Positions 17,351-26,735 of a stretch of 34,942 bases of DNA are shown here, in pieces. Position numbers and translations under genes: made by a program. The stretch is taken from NCBI GenBank assembly GCA_947372235.1, contig CANBSW010000031.1, positions 1-34,942 of the forward strand, read 5' to 3'. The notes beneath the pieces are model-generated. The model was not told the origin of the DNA and searched no databases. It saw nothing but the letters and a program-made list of their open reading frames with translations. Within the stretch, counting starts at the first letter, position 1. Every line of letters starts with the position of its first letter. Source of the stretch: Chitinophagaceae bacterium. Lineage in GTDB: Bacteria; Bacteroidota; Bacteroidia; Chitinophagales; Chitinophagaceae.

Positions 17351-17826
17351 TATTCAATGCCCTCCCTAATTTTTGAATCCGGTTTATTCAATTTTTTTGT
17401 CAGCTTGCTTCTGTCGTACACACTGTGTTCAAAATTCTGCGCCATTACAATTGCATCAGATGGACAGGATTCTATACACAGATTACACATGGTACACAAT
17501 TCCAGATGGTATACAAATGTGTCGATTGCTTTTTTCTTTTTCCCTTCGGGGGAGATATCAAATTTTGTAATGATCTTGATGGTGCCGTTAGGGCAGGCCA
17601 GCTCGCAGGCGGTACAGCCGGTGCAGGCATGTTCGTTGTTCTCATCGTGTGGCATTACTACTTCGCCTCTGAAACGTTCTGCCAATTTGAGTGTATCCCT
17701 GTTATCCGGATATTGTTCTGTAATGATCTCTTTCGGATGGAAGAAATAATACCCTGTTTTCCGCATGCCTTTCAGCAGCGAACTAACACCGGTATAAACT
17801 TCAGATATGTAGTCCTTTAAAAACAT
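17350..17826 (-). CDS. nuoI: NADH-quinone oxidoreductase subunit I, 2x[4Fe-4S]
   Basis: A 158-residue peripheral subunit that carries clusters N6a and N6b and passes electrons towards NuoB. The two ferredoxin motifs are complete: Cys68, 71, 74 and 78 (CTGCTACELACP) and Cys111, 114, 117 and 121 (CTMCNLCIESCP). The N-terminus has the amphipathic membrane-surface helix (KGMRKTGYYFFHP). The preceding gap to nuoH holds a long hairpin element instead of the usual few bases, while the following junction with nuoJ is a one-base overlap. Confidence 0.95.
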   Translation of the reverse strand: MFLKDYISEVYTGVSSLLKGMRKTGYYFFHPKEIITEQYPDNRDTLKLAERFRGEVVMPHDENNEHACTGCTACELACPNGTIKIITKFDISPEGKKKKAIDTFVYHLELCTMCNLCIESCPSDAIVMAQNFEHSVYDRSKLTKKLNKPDSKIREGIE

Positions 17827-17847
17827 GCAAAAAATTTATTTTTTCTC

Positions 17848-17954
17848 CTCTGTGAAACTCTGTTACTCCGTGTCTCTGTGTTTCAAAAAAAGTTAACTCA
17901 TCGCGAGAATTTTTTGAAACACAGAGACACAAAGAACACGGAGTTACACAGAGA
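17848..17954. repeat. Intergenic inverted repeat inside the nuo operon, CACAGAG word
   Basis: TGTCTCTGTGTTTCAAAAAA (17871-17890) pairs perfectly over 20 bp with 17910-17929, and imperfect pairing extends to 17848 and 17954. On the plus strand the word CACAGAG/CACAAAG/CACGGAG recurs at 8-10 base steps from 17919 to 17953. It separates nuoH from nuoI. On the minus strand the stem is followed by an A-rich, not U-rich, stretch. Confidence 0.9.
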
Positions 17955-17974
17955 TTTTTTAATATTCTCAACTC

Positions 17975-19051
17975 CTAAAAATGCCAGCCCAAAATCGCGA
18001 TCACTGTTACCAATATAATATTCAGCATACTGATCGGTAATAAATATTTCCACTCTAAATTCAATAATTGATCCACACGTAAACGAGGGAAGGTCCAGCG
18101 GAACCACATGATCAGGAAGATGAGAAAAAATGTTTTTCCCATAAACCATATTGAGGAAGGAATATAATCCATGATATGGTTAAACCCTTCCCAATGCCCG
18201 ATATGCAGTGGCATCCATCCTCCTAAAAATAATGTTGCACCAATGGCACACACAATAAATATGTTGATATATTCTGCCAGGAAGAACAAGGCAAAACGCA
18301 TTCCCGAATATTCTGTATGAAAGCCGGCGGTTAATTCTGATTCTGCTTCTGCGAGATCAAAAGGTGCACGGTTGGTTTCTGCAGTTACAGCAATGATAAA
18401 AATTACAAATGCGATGATCACAGGAATATGCCCTTTGAACAACCACCATCCATCCGCCTGCGATGCAATGATATCAGAGATCTGGAGGCTTCCGGTTAAA
18501 ACCACAACCGTTAATACCGATAATCCTGCTGATAATTCATAACTCACGATCTGAGCTCCGCTGCGCATGGCACCCAGCAATGAATATTTATTATTACTCG
18601 CCCATCCTGCCATTAAAATTCCGATCACAGAAAGAGAAGAAACAGCGGATACATACAAAACCCCAATATTAATATCCCAGATCTGAAAATTCTTTGCAAA
18701 TGCGATCGGTGCGAGCAATAACATCGCAACAATCATTACTACAAAAGGTGCGAGGTTGAACAAAAATTTATCTGCGAGATCCGGAACCAACCCCTCTTTC
18801 AAAATCAATTTAATCGTATCAGCCACTGTTTGAAACATTCCTCCGGGACCCACACGGTTTGGTCCTAAACGGATCTGAATATGTGCAGCAACTTTTCTTT
18901 CCATCAATACCAATACCAGCCCTAAAGCCGCAAACAACCCGATGGCCAATAAGATCACGATGGCGCATTCAATCAATAAAGCGAATGTTGGGTCGAATGT
19001 GCTGTAAAGCCAGTTTTGTATGGTGTTTGTTATGCCTTCTAAACTAAACAT
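17975..19051 (-). CDS. nuoH: NADH-quinone oxidoreductase subunit H
   Basis: A 358-residue membrane subunit that forms much of the quinone channel and joins the peripheral and membrane arms. Signatures are MERKVAAHIQIRLGPNRVGP in the first loop, the acidic loop FDLAEAESELTAGFHTEYSG, and ALFFLAEYINI. The C-terminal segment (LIMWFRWTFPRLRVDQLL) is intact. The gene is flanked on both sides by repeat elements (17848-17954 and 19097-19171), unlike the rest of the operon, where genes abut or overlap. Confidence 0.96.
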   Translation of the reverse strand: MFSLEGITNTIQNWLYSTFDPTFALLIECAIVILLAIGLFAALGLVLVLMERKVAAHIQIRLGPNRVGPGGMFQTVADTIKLILKEGLVPDLADKFLFNLAPFVVMIVAMLLLAPIAFAKNFQIWDINIGVLYVSAVSSLSVIGILMAGWASNNKYSLLGAMRSGAQIVSYELSAGLSVLTVVVLTGSLQISDIIASQADGWWLFKGHIPVIIAFVIFIIAVTAETNRAPFDLAEAESELTAGFHTEYSGMRFALFFLAEYINIFIVCAIGATLFLGGWMPLHIGHWEGFNHIMDYIPSSIWFMGKTFFLIFLIMWFRWTFPRLRVDQLLNLEWKYLLPISMLNIILVTVIAILGWHF

Positions 19052-19096
19052 GGGTATTTATTTATTTCCCAACTAATGTATTTCTATTCAACTTTT

Positions 19097-19171
19097 CTTG
19101 CGTCGCACTCTTGTACTGCAAATCTTTACTGTGCTTTTGAAATAGCACGCAAAGGCGCAAGGGCGCAGTTT
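19097..19171. repeat. Decayed intergenic repeat at the nuoD-nuoH junction, CGCAAAGG word
   Basis: CGCAAAGG, CGCAAGGG and CGCAGTTT follow each other at exact 8-bp steps (19148-19171). The facing arm is degraded: CTTTACTGTGC (19124-19134) pairs with GCACGCAAAG (19145-19154) with one mismatch and one extra base, and the outer part (CTTGCGTCGCAC at 19097) pairs only in patches. The rest of the 182-bp gap shows no gene. This is where nuoE, nuoF and nuoG would lie in a full nuo operon. Confidence 0.7.
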
Positions 19172-19233
19172 TTGACTCTATTATTTTCCCCTCTCTAATC
19201 CAATCAATCCTCCCAAATCCCGGTTCAGACATA

Positions 19234-20358
19234 CTATCTATCAATATCCGGTATCACCAAATCCAAAGTTCCCATGGTTGCCATCAAATCACCAATCTTA
19301 CTGCCTCGGGCCATATGATCTAAGGCTGATAAATTTGAAAATCCCGGTGAACGGTATTTAACACGGTAAGGAGTCATTCCACCTTCACTAACTATATATA
19401 CCCCCAACTCACCTCTTGCGGTTTCCACCCTTGTATAAAATTCTCCTTTTGGTGGTTTAATCACGGCTTTCATTTTAGCCTGTGTATCCCCTTCGGGAAT
19501 ATTATCAATCAATTGTTCGATGATCCTGATGGATTGATTCATTTCTTTTACACGAATTATGTAACGCGCAAATGAATCTCCGGCTGTATCCAGTACCTCA
19601 TCAAACTCAACAGTATCGTAACCTTCGTAAGGATAAATTTTTCTGATATCACAACTTACGCCACTGGCTCTGGCTACCGGGCCACTGCAACCATAAGAGA
19701 TCGCATCTTCTCTGGATAAAATACCAACGCCTTTTGTTCTTGCCTGAAAAATTACATTGTTCGTAACCAGGTCTTCAAACTCTGTAACCTTTTGTTTGAA
19801 CTGCTTTACAAATGCTTTTACTTTTTGTTGAAAATCCGGATGCAGATCATACATCAACCCACCCGGTACTATATAGTTCATGGTTAATCTGGCACCGCAG
19901 GTTTCTTCCATGATATCGGTGATCAATTCTCTTTCGCGGAAAGTATAAAAGAAAGGAGTGAATGCACCAAGGTCCATGGCCATTGCACCTAACCATAATT
20001 CATGAGAGGCGATACGTGTTAATTCACTCATTAATACCCTGATCACACTGGCTCTTTTGGGTACTTCAATCTGCATGGCTTTTTCAACATTCATGGCGCA
20101 GGCCAGGTTATTGATATGTGCCGAGAGATAATCCATACGACTGGTTACATAGATAAACTGCCTGTAATTAAGGCTCTCACTCATTTTTTCGATAGAGCGA
20201 TGTATATAACCCAGGTGTGGTTCAATTTTTTTAATAGTTTCCCCATCCAGTGTAATCACCAGATGCAATACACCATGTGTAGCCGGGTGTTGTGGCCCCA
20301 TATTGATCACCAATTCGCCTTCCTTGGTTTCTTTTATGACCTGTGTTTCTGTATACAT
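19234..20358 (-). CDS. nuoD: NADH-quinone oxidoreductase subunit D (49-kDa type)
   Basis: A 374-residue peripheral subunit that forms the quinone site with NuoB. Signatures are GPQHPATHGVLHL with the quinone-loop HPATHG, LGYIHRSIEK, YVTSRMDYLSAHINN, and the PKGEFYTRVETARGELG block. The C-terminus (GTLDLVIPDIDR) is intact. It is separate from nuoC; the two are not fused as in some Bacteroidota and enterobacteria. The spacing to nuoC is 7 bases. Confidence 0.97.
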   Translation of the reverse strand: MYTETQVIKETKEGELVINMGPQHPATHGVLHLVITLDGETIKKIEPHLGYIHRSIEKMSESLNYRQFIYVTSRMDYLSAHINNLACAMNVEKAMQIEVPKRASVIRVLMSELTRIASHELWLGAMAMDLGAFTPFFYTFRERELITDIMEETCGARLTMNYIVPGGLMYDLHPDFQQKVKAFVKQFKQKVTEFEDLVTNNVIFQARTKGVGILSREDAISYGCSGPVARASGVSCDIRKIYPYEGYDTVEFDEVLDTAGDSFARYIIRVKEMNQSIRIIEQLIDNIPEGDTQAKMKAVIKPPKGEFYTRVETARGELGVYIVSEGGMTPYRVKYRSPGFSNLSALDHMARGSKIGDLMATMGTLDLVIPDIDR

Positions 20359-20365
20359 TGCCCGG

Positions 20366-20818
20366 CTATAATTTTATCATGTTGATAGGATCTTCAAAAT
20401 CTTTGCGTAATGGAAATCCTTCAAAATCGTCTGTGAGTATCAGTTTGCGCAGATCAGGATGATTGAGAAAATTCACACCAAACAATTCAAACACTTCTCT
20501 TTCATGAAATTCTGCTGTACGCCAGATATCGCAAACGGTTTCTATTTCTGGGTTGGTCCTGTCCAATTTTGATTTGATCACAATATTTAATCGCTGTGTG
20601 GTTGAGGAAAGGTGATACACCATGGTAAGATGTGTTTTCCAATCTACACAGGTCAAACAAAACAAATAATCAAACAGAAAAGAAGAGTTGCGAAGATCGG
20701 TTGCGAGCTGTTTCCATTGAGATGGCTCCACCAATATATTCAGCCATTCGCCTGTTTCGTCGAAAGTGGCTACGGGTTGAACGGTTGTGATGAATGCTTT
20801 GATGTCTTCGTTGGTCAT
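20366..20818 (-). CDS. nuoC: NADH-quinone oxidoreductase subunit C (30-kDa type)
   Basis: A 150-residue peripheral subunit. The family block is visible in the second half: IWRTAEFHEREVFELFGVNFLNHPDLRKLI, then LTDDFEGFPLRKDF. It is somewhat short for the family because the N-terminal extension is minimal. It lies 14 bases after nuoB and 7 bases before nuoD. Confidence 0.95.
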   Translation of the reverse strand: MTNEDIKAFITTVQPVATFDETGEWLNILVEPSQWKQLATDLRNSSFLFDYLFCLTCVDWKTHLTMVYHLSSTTQRLNIVIKSKLDRTNPEIETVCDIWRTAEFHEREVFELFGVNFLNHPDLRKLILTDDFEGFPLRKDFEDPINMIKL

Positions 20819-20832
20819 ACTGCTTTTTTATG

Positions 20833-21381
20833 CTATCCTTTTGATTCTTCTCTGATCTGTTCCCTTGTTAAACCGCTTTTTATTTTTTCCTGTAAAGTGA
20901 TCAGTGCATGTAATAAGGCTTCCGGTCTTGGCGGACATCCCGGTATATACACATCTACCGGAATAATATGATCTGCCCCTTTTACTACTGAATAGGTATT
21001 ATAAAAGAAAGGTCCGCCACTAATGGCACAGGCTCCCATGGCAATTACATATTTAGGATCGGCCATCTGATCATATAATCTTTTTAATACAGGACCCATT
21101 TTATTTACGATGGTTCCGGCAATGATGATCACATCGGCCTGACGTGGGGAGGCGCGGGCCACTTCAAAACCAAAACGGGAAAAATCGTATTTGGAAGAGG
21201 CGGTAGACATCATTTCGATGCCGCAGCAACTGGTAGCGAAAGTTAAGGGCCAAAGAGAGTTGGAACGGGCCCAGTTGATCAGTCCATCAAAAGAGCTGAC
21301 AATAATACCGCCGCCTGCTGTAGGATGTATCTCTCCGGGAAATTCAATCTGCTCCTGTCCGTTCTGTTTTGTTAACTCCAT
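20833..21381 (-). CDS. nuoB: NADH-quinone oxidoreductase subunit B, cluster N2 site
   Basis: A 182-residue subunit that holds the last iron-sulfur cluster (N2) before the quinone. All four ligands are present: Cys52 and Cys53 (TSCCGIEM), Cys118 (MGACAISGG) and Cys149 ([11 protein letters not shown]). The start overlaps the end of nuoA by 10 bases, so translation of the two is probably coupled. Confidence 0.97.
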   Translation of the reverse strand: MELTKQNGQEQIEFPGEIHPTAGGGIIVSSFDGLINWARSNSLWPLTFATSCCGIEMMSTASSKYDFSRFGFEVARASPRQADVIIIAGTIVNKMGPVLKRLYDQMADPKYVIAMGACAISGGPFFYNTYSVVKGADHIIPVDVYIPGCPPRPEALLHALITLQEKIKSGLTREQIREESKG

Positions 21382-21722
21382 TTCAATGCTCCTTTTTTAT
21401 GTGCATATAAAAAGCCCATGAACAGTATAAATATAAATACAAGGATCTCGAACAATGCTACCATTCCGGTTTTCTTAACTACAACGGCCCATGGATACAT
21501 GAATACCAGTTCCACATCAAAAATCAGGAATAATAAAGCGAAGAGATAATACCCAACATGAAACTGTTGCCAGGGAGAGGTTTGTGTGGGAATACCGCAC
21601 TCATAAGCCTGGCCTTTTTGGGGGTTTTTACTTTTTTTTAAGAGAATCATTCCTAAGAGGATTCCTCCTCCGGAGAATGCTATTGCTGCTATAACCAGTG
21701 CAATCAGAGAAACGGCTCCCAT
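21372..21722 (-). CDS. nuoA: NADH-quinone oxidoreductase subunit A
   Basis: A 116-residue membrane subunit with three helices (about 5-25, 54-74, 82-104) and the conserved region [35 protein letters not shown], of which YECGIP and FDVELVF are diagnostic. It is the first gene of the operon; the promoter must lie in 21723-22058, but I see no convincing Bacteroidota-type -33/-7 pair there. Confidence 0.96.
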   Translation of the reverse strand: MGAVSLIALVIAAIAFSGGGILLGMILLKKSKNPQKGQAYECGIPTQTSPWQQFHVGYYLFALLFLIFDVELVFMYPWAVVVKKTGMVALFEILVFIFILFMGFLYAHKKGALKWS

Positions 21723-22058
21723 ATAGTTTTTGTGGTTTGATAAATGATTGCCTAACCGGGTGTAAAATACGGATATTTCACAGGAAAATAAAAATGATTA
21801 AAGAGGGGGTTTTATATGACTAATATCATGATTTGGGTTTAGAAAAAAACTTATGGAAGCTTTAGAACAATCCTGTTTTCGATGTTCTTGCTCACTCTTT
21901 ATTCGCGACTCATTGACACTCAGGCTCCCGGCAATGCAGGGAGCCTCGTACCTGTTACTCAACTAGTTTAGCATGAGGGATTGTTTAGCATTTTATTGTT
22001 ACTTGCAAATCCTTACTAAACGCAGGGTTTTAATTCAGTTACTAAACCGTTTCGTTAT
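21723..22058. other. Gene-free gap between nuoA and the hybrid kinase, with a stem-loop and repeated TTTAGCAT / TTACTAAAC words
   Basis: This 336-bp gap contains a GC-rich stem, AGGCTCCC (21922-21929) with GGGAGCCT (21939-21946) and a 9-base loop. Around it lies an outer inverted pair, AACAATCC (21866-21873) with GGATTGTT (21978-21985). Nearer the kinase stop are two direct copies of TTTAGCAT (21967 and 21984, 17 bp apart) and two copies of TTACTAAAC in the other sense (22013 and 22039, 26 bp apart). A 36-codon reading frame from ATG 21853 is not credible as a gene. It could be the 3' region of the kinase transcript, a small RNA, or the remains of a mobile element. Confidence 0.5.
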
Positions 22059-25000
22059 TTATAAAACTTTTTCAATTAACTCCAGAATAATACCTGTTTC
22101 TGTTCGGGCTTCCTCCATTAATGAGGCAACATAAGGTTCCTTGAATTCTGTTAGTTTATCGAAGCGGATGGCGATGCCGGATAAGGTATCAAGGCTGGCA
22201 GAAAGCGCGGTGCCTTTTAATTTGTGTCCAGCACTTTTAAGAGCAGCGGCATCTTGTTTAGCAAATTTATCTTCCAGGTCTTTGAGTGAATTGATGATCT
22301 CATTCCTGATCAGCACAACAAATCCCTGAAAAGCTGTTTCATCATTACCTACCAGTTCTTTGAGTTTACTGAAGTTAACATGTTCTGTTTCTTTTTTATC
22401 TATTCCGGTTTCCTGAACAATGTTTTGTTCAATTACAGTGAACCATTTACTGAATACCTGTGCCACAGTGTTCTCTACAATTGGTTTTGAAATAAAATCA
22501 TCCATACCTGCAGAGATACATTTTTCACGTTCTCCTTTTACTGTTCCTGCAGTAATGGCGATGATGGGAATATGTATATTCTTCTGCAGAGAACGTATAC
22601 GCTTGGTTGCTTCATACCCATTCATTTCAGGCATTTGGATATCCATGAAAATGATATCGGGTAATTGCTTTTTGCAGACAGCTACTGCCAGTGCTCCATC
22701 GGCTGCTTCAATAATAATTGAGTTTGGAGCAATTCTTTTGATGATAGTTTTGGCAAGCAACATATTTACTTCCCCATCTTCTGCAATCAGTACCCTGATC
22801 TTATCCAGGTTGATCTTTGATTGTGTTTCTTCCTGTATAAATTCCTGTTTGTCTTTACGTTTGGCCAATCTTGAGAGTGACCGGTAAAGTTCCTGCATTT
22901 TAATAGGCTTTACCAAACGAAGACTCACATCCAGTTCATCACATTTTTTGATTACTGTATCATCATCAGATGAACTTGATAATAACATGATGGGTTGTTG
23001 TTCGGCAGTAGTATAGAAATTTTCGCGGATTTTTTCAATGGTTTCCAGTCCATCCATGATCGGCATATTAAAATCCATGAGTATCACATCATATTGTTTG
23101 CCCGATTCCAATATCTGCAATGCTTCAATACCATTGCGGGCAATATCTGCATGAATATCTTCCAGCAAAAGCATTTGAATTAAAATAGTCCGGTTGTTCT
23201 CATTATCATCTACGATCAAAACTTTTTTGATCGAGGATATATTTTCCCACTGGTTCAGCTTGCCTTGCTCTGCCTGAAGTGTGAGGTCGAAATAAAAGGT
23301 GCTGCCTTTACCGGGGCTGCTTTTCAAATGCAGGCTACTACCCATTAAGGCAAGTAATTTATTAGAGATGGTAAGACCTAATCCGGTACCACCATATTTT
23401 CTTGTTACCGAACCATCTTCCTGTGAAAATGCCTGGAAGATCTTCTTCTGTTTATCTGCATGGATACCAATACCTGTATCTCTCACTTCAAAACGAATGA
23501 TGATCTCATTTTGAGTTGGGTCTGATAAGGCTTCTATCTTCAATTCTATCTCACCTTTTTCTGTAAACTTGGATGCATTACTGAGAAGATTGATCAGTAC
23601 CTGTTTTAAACGAACGGCATCTGTCCAGATAAATCTTGGCAACTCAGTAGAAATATTTAAAAGCATTTCCAGGTCTTTTGATTTTACCTGATAGCTGATG
23701 ATATCTGCTGCCTGACTGCCTATTTCGTAGAGGTCATATTTTTCTATCTCAAGTTCTAATTTGCCTGCCTCTATTTTTGAGAAATCAAGAATATCGTTGA
23801 TGATACTTAATAAGGCATTGGCCGATTGATTTACGATGGATAGATATTGCTGTTGTGTTTCGTCGAGTTTTGTTTTGAGGATAAGGTCTGTAAACCCGAT
23901 GACGCCATTAAGCGGAGTGCGAATCTCATGACTCATACTGGCCAAAAATTCAGATTTTGCAATGCTGGCCTGTTCTGCCTGCTTTTTAGCTGTTTTCAGT
24001 TCTTCCCGTTGCATACAGATCTCGGTGATATCCTGTGTGAACATCATGATACCGCCAATAGAGCCATCGAATAAATACCAGGGGCGAACTTCCCAACGTG
24101 AGTACTGGTCATGATCCCAACCATTTGGCCTCCATCTGTCTTCTTCATTTTTTTCAACAGCACCACCGAGGCATCGTTGATGAATGGCTTTCCACTGATC
24201 TGATGTATCGGGAACTATTTCGTAGTGAGACAGGCCAATTACATTTTTTCCTACCAAATTAAATTCTTCCAGCCAGCGGTTACTGGCGGCAACATAATTC
24301 ATATTAAGATCTAACATGGCCACAGCAGCAGGAGCATGTTCTACAAAAGAGCTAAGCCTTGATTTTTCAACTATCACAGCTTTTTCAGCCTGTTTGCGTT
24401 CTGATATATCCTGGATCACAGAATACACGTGTTCTTCGCCATTGGTTGCTGTAAAACGAATTCCATTTAAAAGAACGGGAACAATATGCCCGTCTTTATG
24501 AATGTATTCTTTTTCATAAGGCCCATAACGTTTATGAACGGTTAATGAAATGCGGTGTTTCATTTCATCATCATCGTACTTGGCGGGTGTTACATCATGA
24601 TGACTAAGCTTGCGGTATTCTTCTTCAGTATACCCGATCATCCTGTACAATGCTTTATTGCCATCAATAAACTTTCCATCGATATGCCGGTTAATGGCAA
24701 TACCAACGGGGGAGATATCAAAGAAAGCACGGTATTTATTTTCGCTGGCTTCGAGGGCCAGTTTGGTTCTTTTCTGTTCATCAATATCCTGGAAAGCGCC
24801 ATAGAGTCTTTTGCATTTCCCTTTGTCCATTTCCGCCTTGCCTTGAGCCCTTACCCATTTTTCATTTCCTTTGGCTGTGATGATCTCTAATTCAAGATCC
24901 CAGGATGTACCATTGGCAATGGCCTCATTAACTGCCTGTGTTATTTTATCGCGGCTTTCTCCTTCTTTATAAAATGCAAGACTTGTAGCAAGTGACGGCG

Positions 25001-26363
25001 CATAATCTGTTTCCACTTCATGGATCTCTTTGGTTACAGAAGACCAGAAAATGATTTGCTTCTCAACAAGTACTTCCCATGCACCAACCTTGGCTATGGT
25101 ATTTGTTTGTTCTAATATTTGTTTGGTACGGTTCAGATCGTGCTCCAATTGCATGCGGTCCGTTATATCAATTGAATTACCGATCACATAGCGGGAACCA
25201 TCCAGGTTTGTTTCTGTTGTGTTGTTATAAAGCCATACCCTGATTGATCCATCTTTATGGCAGGTGGTCATTAACCCATTCGATCGTCCGGTAGTATCAA
25301 TCTCGTGCAGATAATATTGTAAAGCAGGGTGATGTTTAGATGGAACGATATCAAACAAACTCATTTGCAAAACATCTTCAGTTGTATAGCCTAATAATGA
25401 GGCCCCGGATTTATTTACGGTAAGGAATTTGCCCTTCATATCATGCGTACACATCAATCCCTGTGAATATTCGAAGAACGACCTGAATTTATTTTCGCTT
25501 ACGCGGATTTGTTCCTCTTTGTTCTTTTCTTCTGTAATATCTCTGGCAATAGCAAATAAAGAACCGGTAGATGGTTCGGGTGTAGCCACCCATTGAAGTA
25601 TTTTATAGCTGCCATTATTTGTAAGAAAACGGTTGGTAAAATTGATGGTGTTTTCTCCCAAAGCCAATTTGGCAATTTCATTTTCAGTGCTCTGACGATC
25701 ATCCGGGTGAATCAATGCAAAAAAAGGATTCTGAAGCACATACTTGTCGTCCCAACCCAGTAAAGCATTAAAAGAAGGATTGATCTTTTTAAAATAACCA
25801 TCAGTACCTGCTATACAGATCAGGTCGTTGGAGAATTTAAACAGCTTTTCAAAATTTTCCAGCTTCTCCTGTTCCCGTTTGCCAAGGATCAAAGACATCA
25901 CTTCTTCTGCCAGTAATTGTAAAGCTTTGTGTTGATTGTCCGTTAATTTTCTGGGTTTGCGATCTATCACACATAAAGTTCCCAACGCATGGCCGGAAGG
26001 ATCTACTAATGGGTAGCCTGCATAAAAACGAATATTAGGATCTCCGGTAACTAAGGGATTATTGATAAATCGTGCATCTTTTTCAGCATCCTCAATTTCA
26101 AAAAATGATCCGGGATTTTGTATGGTATGCGCGCAGAAAGCATATTCCCGGGGTGTTTCTGTAACTGCTAATCCCGTTCTGGATTTGAACCATTGTCTTT
26201 TATCGTCCAGTAAAGAAACCAGTGAAATGGGAGTATCGCAAATTAGGGAAGCCAGCTGGGTAAGTCTGTCGTAGTCATCTTCAGAAAGGGTATCGAGGAT
26301 ATGGTAGCTTTTTAAAGCTTCCAGTCTTTCCGATTCCTTATGGTCAAGATGCGGTGTATTCAT
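22059..26363 (-). CDS. Hybrid sensor histidine kinase: GAF, five PAS, HisKA, HATPase, two receivers, HPt
   Basis: A 1434-residue cytoplasmic phosphorelay kinase with no membrane helix. The order is: GAF (about 1-165, with YAFCAHTI and FYAGYPL), five PAS units (about 170-285, 286-410, 411-536, 537-660, 661-785; most end in a DIT/DIS/DID-type motif), HisKA with His812 (SMSHEIRTPLNG), and HATPase (about 860-1035, with FEVRDTGIGI and KYGGTGLGL). Receiver 1 has Asp1097 (LMDFNMP), receiver 2 has Asp1241 (FMDIQMP), and a C-terminal HPt has His1380 (SAGHKLKGTAL). All phosphotransfer residues are present, so a complete His-Asp-His relay is possible within one chain. The output partner is not encoded nearby. 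The input is unknown; GAF/PAS stacks of this kind often bind small ligands. Confidence 0.94.
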   Translation of the reverse strand: MNTPHLDHKESERLEALKSYHILDTLSEDDYDRLTQLASLICDTPISLVSLLDDKRQWFKSRTGLAVTETPREYAFCAHTIQNPGSFFEIEDAEKDARFINNPLVTGDPNIRFYAGYPLVDPSGHALGTLCVIDRKPRKLTDNQHKALQLLAEEVMSLILGKREQEKLENFEKLFKFSNDLICIAGTDGYFKKINPSFNALLGWDDKYVLQNPFFALIHPDDRQSTENEIAKLALGENTINFTNRFLTNNGSYKILQWVATPEPSTGSLFAIARDITEEKNKEEQIRVSENKFRSFFEYSQGLMCTHDMKGKFLTVNKSGASLLGYTTEDVLQMSLFDIVPSKHHPALQYYLHEIDTTGRSNGLMTTCHKDGSIRVWLYNNTTETNLDGSRYVIGNSIDITDRMQLEHDLNRTKQILEQTNTIAKVGAWEVLVEKQIIFWSSVTKEIHEVETDYAPSLATSLAFYKEGESRDKITQAVNEAIANGTSWDLELEIITAKGNEKWVRAQGKAEMDKGKCKRLYGAFQDIDEQKRTKLALEASENKYRAFFDISPVGIAINRHIDGKFIDGNKALYRMIGYTEEEYRKLSHHDVTPAKYDDDEMKHRISLTVHKRYGPYEKEYIHKDGHIVPVLLNGIRFTATNGEEHVYSVIQDISERKQAEKAVIVEKSRLSSFVEHAPAAVAMLDLNMNYVAASNRWLEEFNLVGKNVIGLSHYEIVPDTSDQWKAIHQRCLGGAVEKNEEDRWRPNGWDHDQYSRWEVRPWYLFDGSIGGIMMFTQDITEICMQREELKTAKKQAEQASIAKSEFLASMSHEIRTPLNGVIGFTDLILKTKLDETQQQYLSIVNQSANALLSIINDILDFSKIEAGKLELEIEKYDLYEIGSQAADIISYQVKSKDLEMLLNISTELPRFIWTDAVRLKQVLINLLSNASKFTEKGEIELKIEALSDPTQNEIIIRFEVRDTGIGIHADKQKKIFQAFSQEDGSVTRKYGGTGLGLTISNKLLALMGSSLHLKSSPGKGSTFYFDLTLQAEQGKLNQWENISSIKKVLIVDDNENNRTILIQMLLLEDIHADIARNGIEALQILESGKQYDVILMDFNMPIMDGLETIEKIRENFYTTAEQQPIMLLSSSSDDDTVIKKCDELDVSLRLVKPIKMQELYRSLSRLAKRKDKQEFIQEETQSKINLDKIRVLIAEDGEVNMLLAKTIIKRIAPNSIIIEAADGALAVAVCKKQLPDIIFMDIQMPEMNGYEATKRIRSLQKNIHIPIIAITAGTVKGEREKCISAGMDDFISKPIVENTVAQVFSKWFTVIEQNIVQETGIDKKETEHVNFSKLKELVGNDETAFQGFVVLIRNEIINSLKDLEDKFAKQDAAALKSAGHKLKGTALSASLDTLSGIAIRFDKLTEFKEPYVASLMEEARTETGIILELIEKVL

Positions 26364-26735
26364 TGTTGGATATGAATGGATTTATAAATACAACCGGTCT
26401 GGAATTGCTATAAAACAGTCCATTACCGAAAGATATTGGGAAACAAGATACTTATTTTGGTTGAAACAGAAATAAGGAGGTTAATTTAAATACATGCAAT
26501 TATCCCACCTTCAGCCCCTTTGTAAGAATTATTGGCAGATGGGCACAAATGCACGGATTTTTAGTGTGCCATTGGTGTTGGCGGATAAATTTCTCATACA
26601 AAGGCACCAAGCTGCCATTTAGATGGTTCTCATGAGTAACTGATACAAGTTCCGTACCTTACACTCCTCTTTCCGCAAGTTGCATTCGGGGCCTGTAGCA
26701 GAGAAACGTATTTACTCATACCTAATACCGGCATC
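26364..26735. other. Gap upstream of the hybrid kinase and of the small orphan, with a degenerate GCACAAAT-type repeat
   Basis: The gap separates two divergent reading frames and should hold the kinase promoter, which I cannot place. At 26543-26558 the words GCACAAAT and GCACGGAT follow each other at exactly 8 bp. They face a degraded inverted partner (AGTGTGCCATTGGTG, 26563-26577), forming a weak hairpin around a TTTTT loop. The frame of the downstream orphan stays open back to 26640, but without an ATG. Confidence 0.5.

Noticed and set aside
19062..19244. Small minus-strand frame in the nuoD-nuoH gap as a remnant of nuoE, nuoF or nuoG
   Set aside because: The translation shows no thioredoxin-like, flavin or iron-sulfur motif and mostly reads through the repeat.
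21853..21966. Plus-strand 36-codon frame starting at ATG 21853
   Set aside because: It runs through the GC stem-loop, has no ribosome site and its translation shows no recognisable feature.
26536..26590. tRNA-like fold near the small orphan
   Set aside because: No acceptor stem, T-loop GTTCRA or anticodon arm can be placed; the pairing is explained by the degenerate GCACAAAT repeat.
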